Position numbers and translations under genes: made by a program. Under the pieces are notes generated by a model, which made no database searches, was not told the origin of the DNA, and saw nothing but the letters and a program-made list of their open reading frames with translations. Positions 6,810-8,443 of a stretch of DNA of 8,443 nt are shown piece after piece. The DNA lies in the NCBI GenBank assembly GCA_003646305.1, contig QNFJ01000091.1:1-8443 (forward strand), written 5' to 3'. Each line of letters opens with the position of its first letter. The stretch's first letter is position 1. This DNA comes from Gammaproteobacteria bacterium (GTDB lineage Bacteria > Pseudomonadota > Gammaproteobacteria > Methylococcales > UBA2780).

Positions 6810-7745
6810 TCAACCCTCCAAGTGCGCACGAGGATTAAATGCGAGCACTTTTTCCATTTCATGATAGGCAGCCTTCGCTGCGTCAGAATCTGCCGGTGGT
6901 AGGGCTATCTGTATAACCACATAAAAATCCCCAGCTTCTTTTCCAGGTATCCCTCGCCCTTTTAGCCGTAGCTTACGGCCAGCAGATGAGTTTTCTGGAA
7001 CTGTCATTTCTATCACTCCAGCCGGAGTGGGTACTTTTACCTTAGCGCCCAAAGCGGCTTCCCAAGGGGCAACAGGAAGATCAAGATAAACATCTCCGCC
7101 TTCAACGCGGTATAGCGCATGTGATCGAAATTCAATCTTAAGATAAAGGTCACCTGCTTCACCTTTACCCATTCCGACACCACCTTGTCCAGCCAAGCGA
7201 ATATGCTGACCTTGGCGGATTCCCTTGGGGATACGAACATTCAGCTTGTGCTCTTTCAGATAAGGTCGGCCATCTGCCCCCAAAACCGTCTTCTTCAAAG
7301 TTATGGTACGACTTGCTCCCTTATAAGCATCCTCCAAGTCGATTACAATCTTGGCGTGACTATCTTCACCACGCATATGAAATTCTCTCTGCGCTTGGCC
7401 TTCATATCCACGCGAAGAAGTTCCTCCAAATACGCTTTCAAAAAAATCACTAAACTGCTCGGCATCGCCACCACTATATTCAAACCCCTGATCCCAGTTC
7501 GGTGGTGGGCGAAAATCCTCTCCGCCTTTCCAGTTTTGTCCAAGCTGATCATAAGCAGTACGCTTTTCAGGGTCTTTTAGGACTGCATAAGCCTCACCAA
7601 CCTCTTTAAACCGCTCTTCAGCATCGGATGCTTTGCTAATATCAGGATGATATTTGCGTGCTAGTTTACGGTAAGCTCGTTTGATCTGATCTTGGGTGGC
7701 ATCACGCTCAACACCCATAATTTTGTAGTAGTCTTTATATTCCAT
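6810..7745 (-). CDS. cbpA: CbpA, DnaJ-class co-chaperone / curved-DNA-binding protein
   Basis: This 311-residue cytoplasmic class II J-protein stimulates the DnaK ATPase; E. coli CbpA also binds curved DNA and associates with the nucleoid on entry to stationary phase. The J-domain (about 4-69) has its HPD triad at 33-35 inside KYHPDIS. A Gly/Phe-rich linker (about 70-115, with FFESVFGG) follows, then two beta-barrel substrate-binding domains (about 128-210 and 211-290), including IPKGIRQGQHIRLAGQGG and VPVAPWEAALGAKV-like signatures. There are no CxxCxGxG zinc repeats, so this is CbpA-type and not DnaJ. The start is the ATG at 7745, giving MEYKDYYKIMG, which matches the N-terminus of E. coli CbpA. 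A TTG two codons earlier (7751) is less likely. AAGTGA at 7752-7757 is a modest RBS. It starts 14 bp after the aldolase stop, and cbpM follows at 5 bp. Confidence 0.95.
   Translation of the reverse strand: MEYKDYYKIMGVERDATQDQIKRAYRKLARKYHPDISKASDAEERFKEVGEAYAVLKDPEKRTAYDQLGQNWKGGEDFRPPPNWDQGFEYSGGDAEQFSDFFESVFGGTSSRGYEGQAQREFHMRGEDSHAKIVIDLEDAYKGASRTITLKKTVLGADGRPYLKEHKLNVRIPKGIRQGQHIRLAGQGGVGMGKGEAGDLYLKIEFRSHALYRVEGGDVYLDLPVAPWEAALGAKVKVPTPAGVIEMTVPENSSAGRKLRLKGRGIPGKEAGDFYVVIQIALPPADSDAAKAAYHEMEKVLAFNPRAHLEG
6814..6819 (-). promoter_or_regulatory. Strong ribosome binding site deciding the cbpM start
   Basis: A near-ideal GGAGGG lies at the 3' end of cbpA on the minus strand, nine bases before the ATG at 6804. 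A TTG immediately after it (6813) has no spacing and cannot use it. Confidence 0.75.
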
Positions 7746-7759
7746 GATCAATCACTTAT

Positions 7760-8443
7760 TTAGTCAACTTCTAACTCGGCTTGATATTCTCCCCGCATCG
7801 CCAAGTGGTTGAGGTAAGCTCTCTTTAAGAGCGCTTTCTGCGCCACGAGTTTATTCTCTGTCTTCCCTTGCCAAGCCTGTAAAGCGGGCTGTTGAAGCGC
7901 CCGTCCAAAAGAGATACTCAATTGCCATGGTGCACCGGTTACCTGCTGGTTTATCGCATTAAGGTTTGCTGTTGCCTCTTCAGGCAGCTGTCCACCGGAA
8001 AGAAAATTGATACTCGGCACTGCGACAGGAACCGTTCGGCGTAACCGTTTCAACGTAGCGGCCGCGACTTCGTCTGGTTCAGCACATCGACATGATTTAC
8101 CCGGCAAAACCATATTGGGTTTCAGGATCATTAATTCTGGAATAACACGATGTCGATATAACGCATCGAAAACGGCCTGCTGAACCGCTTCGGTCACTTC
8201 ACCATGTCGATCAATATCGTGGCTACCATCCATCAAAACTTCGGGCTCAACGATAGGAACTAAACCTTCCTCCTGACAAACCGCAGCGTATCGAGCCAGC
8301 ATCTCGGCATTTGCCTCAATGCCGTGTTTGCTCGGGGCGTGATGATCAATTGCATAGACCTCACGCCATTTTGCAAAACGGGCACCCTGCACTTTATATG
8401 CCCGCAGCCGCTCTGACAGGCCGTCTAGACCTTGTGTAATCAG
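7760..8443 (-). CDS. Class I fructose-bisphosphate aldolase, C-terminal 227 residues (5' end outside window)
   Basis: This enzyme cleaves fructose 1,6-bisphosphate to dihydroxyacetone phosphate and glyceraldehyde 3-phosphate, and makes it in gluconeogenesis and the Calvin cycle. It uses a lysine Schiff base rather than a metal. The open frame runs off the right edge, starting LITQGLDGLSERL, so roughly the last two thirds of a protein of about 340 residues is visible; the GTG at 8390-8392 is internal. Active-site segments are ARFAKWR (Lys at fragment residue 25), PIVEPE (63-68) and ILKPNMV, whose Lys108 is the Schiff-base lysine. LSGGQ (159-162 region) and SFGRALQQ phosphate-binding segments follow. 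All match class I aldolases of the vertebrate/plant type. The enzyme is cytoplasmic. It is the first visible gene of the minus-strand operon; cbpA starts 14 bp after its TAA. Class I enzymes also occur in many bacteria, so presence alone does not prove transfer. Confidence 0.93.
   Translation of the reverse strand: MITQGLDGLSERLRAYKVQGARFAKWREVYAIDHHAPSKHGIEANAEMLARYAAVCQEEGLVPIVEPEVLMDGSHDIDRHGEVTEAVQQAVFDALYRHRVIPELMILKPNMVLPGKSCRCAEPDEVAAATLKRLRRTVPVAVPSINFLSGGQLPEEATANLNAINQQVTGAPWQLSISFGRALQQPALQAWQGKTENKLVAQKALLKRAYLNHLAMRGEYQAELEVD

Noticed and set aside
8390..8392. GTG as the aldolase start
   Set aside because: The frame stays open to the window edge, and the upstream residues (LITQGLDGLSERL) match conserved aldolase sequence, so the gene is cut by the edge and this codon is internal.
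1..8443. Mobile element, CRISPR, toxin-antitoxin or defence island
   Set aside because: No transposase, integrase, direct-repeat array, terminal inverted repeats or small paired ORFs of that kind were seen; all main frames are recognised housekeeping families.

Overview
The window looks like an ordinary chromosomal housekeeping and stress-response segment of a moderately AT-rich gammaproteobacterium. The evidence is gene content and protein type: a CbpA/CbpM co-chaperone pair, a thioredoxin-2 (TrxC) with an intact zinc-binding N-terminus, a two-HKD cardiolipin synthase and a PatZ/Pka-type acetyl-CoA-synthetase/GNAT fusion. The class I fructose-bisphosphate aldolase is less usual in well-known enterics, but the species cannot be fixed from sequence reading alone. 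I see no phage, insertion sequence, CRISPR array, tRNA, rRNA or defence system.

Layout: the left edge carries the last 75 codons of an OsmC/Ohr-family protein on the plus strand. It is followed by a short hairpin terminator and a complete 12-TM APC-family amino-acid permease, also on the plus strand, with a TTG start. The permease converges on the large pka gene across a 93-bp gap. From there to the right edge everything is on the minus strand. In transcription order this is: class I aldolase (cut by the window edge), cbpA, cbpM, trxC, clsA-type cardiolipin synthase, a 136-bp gap holding a hairpin, then pka.

The aldolase-cbpA-cbpM-trxC-cls stretch is very compact: gaps of 14 and 5 bp, a TGATG stop/start overlap, then 27 bp. 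It very probably forms one operon. Functionally it couples a DnaJ-like chaperone and its dedicated inhibitor to a stress thioredoxin and a membrane phospholipid enzyme, behind a glycolytic/gluconeogenic aldolase. Pka probably has its own transcript and would acetylate target proteins such as acetyl-CoA synthetase.

For several genes the longest ORF begins at a TTG or GTG a few codons before a better-placed ATG. The starts of cbpA, cbpM and trxC are therefore set at the internal ATG, on ribosome-binding-site spacing and similarity to family N-termini. No convincing undescribed system was found. The points most worth a second look are the retained phospho-histidine motif in the Pka synthetase domain and the translationally coupled cbpA-cbpM-trxC unit.
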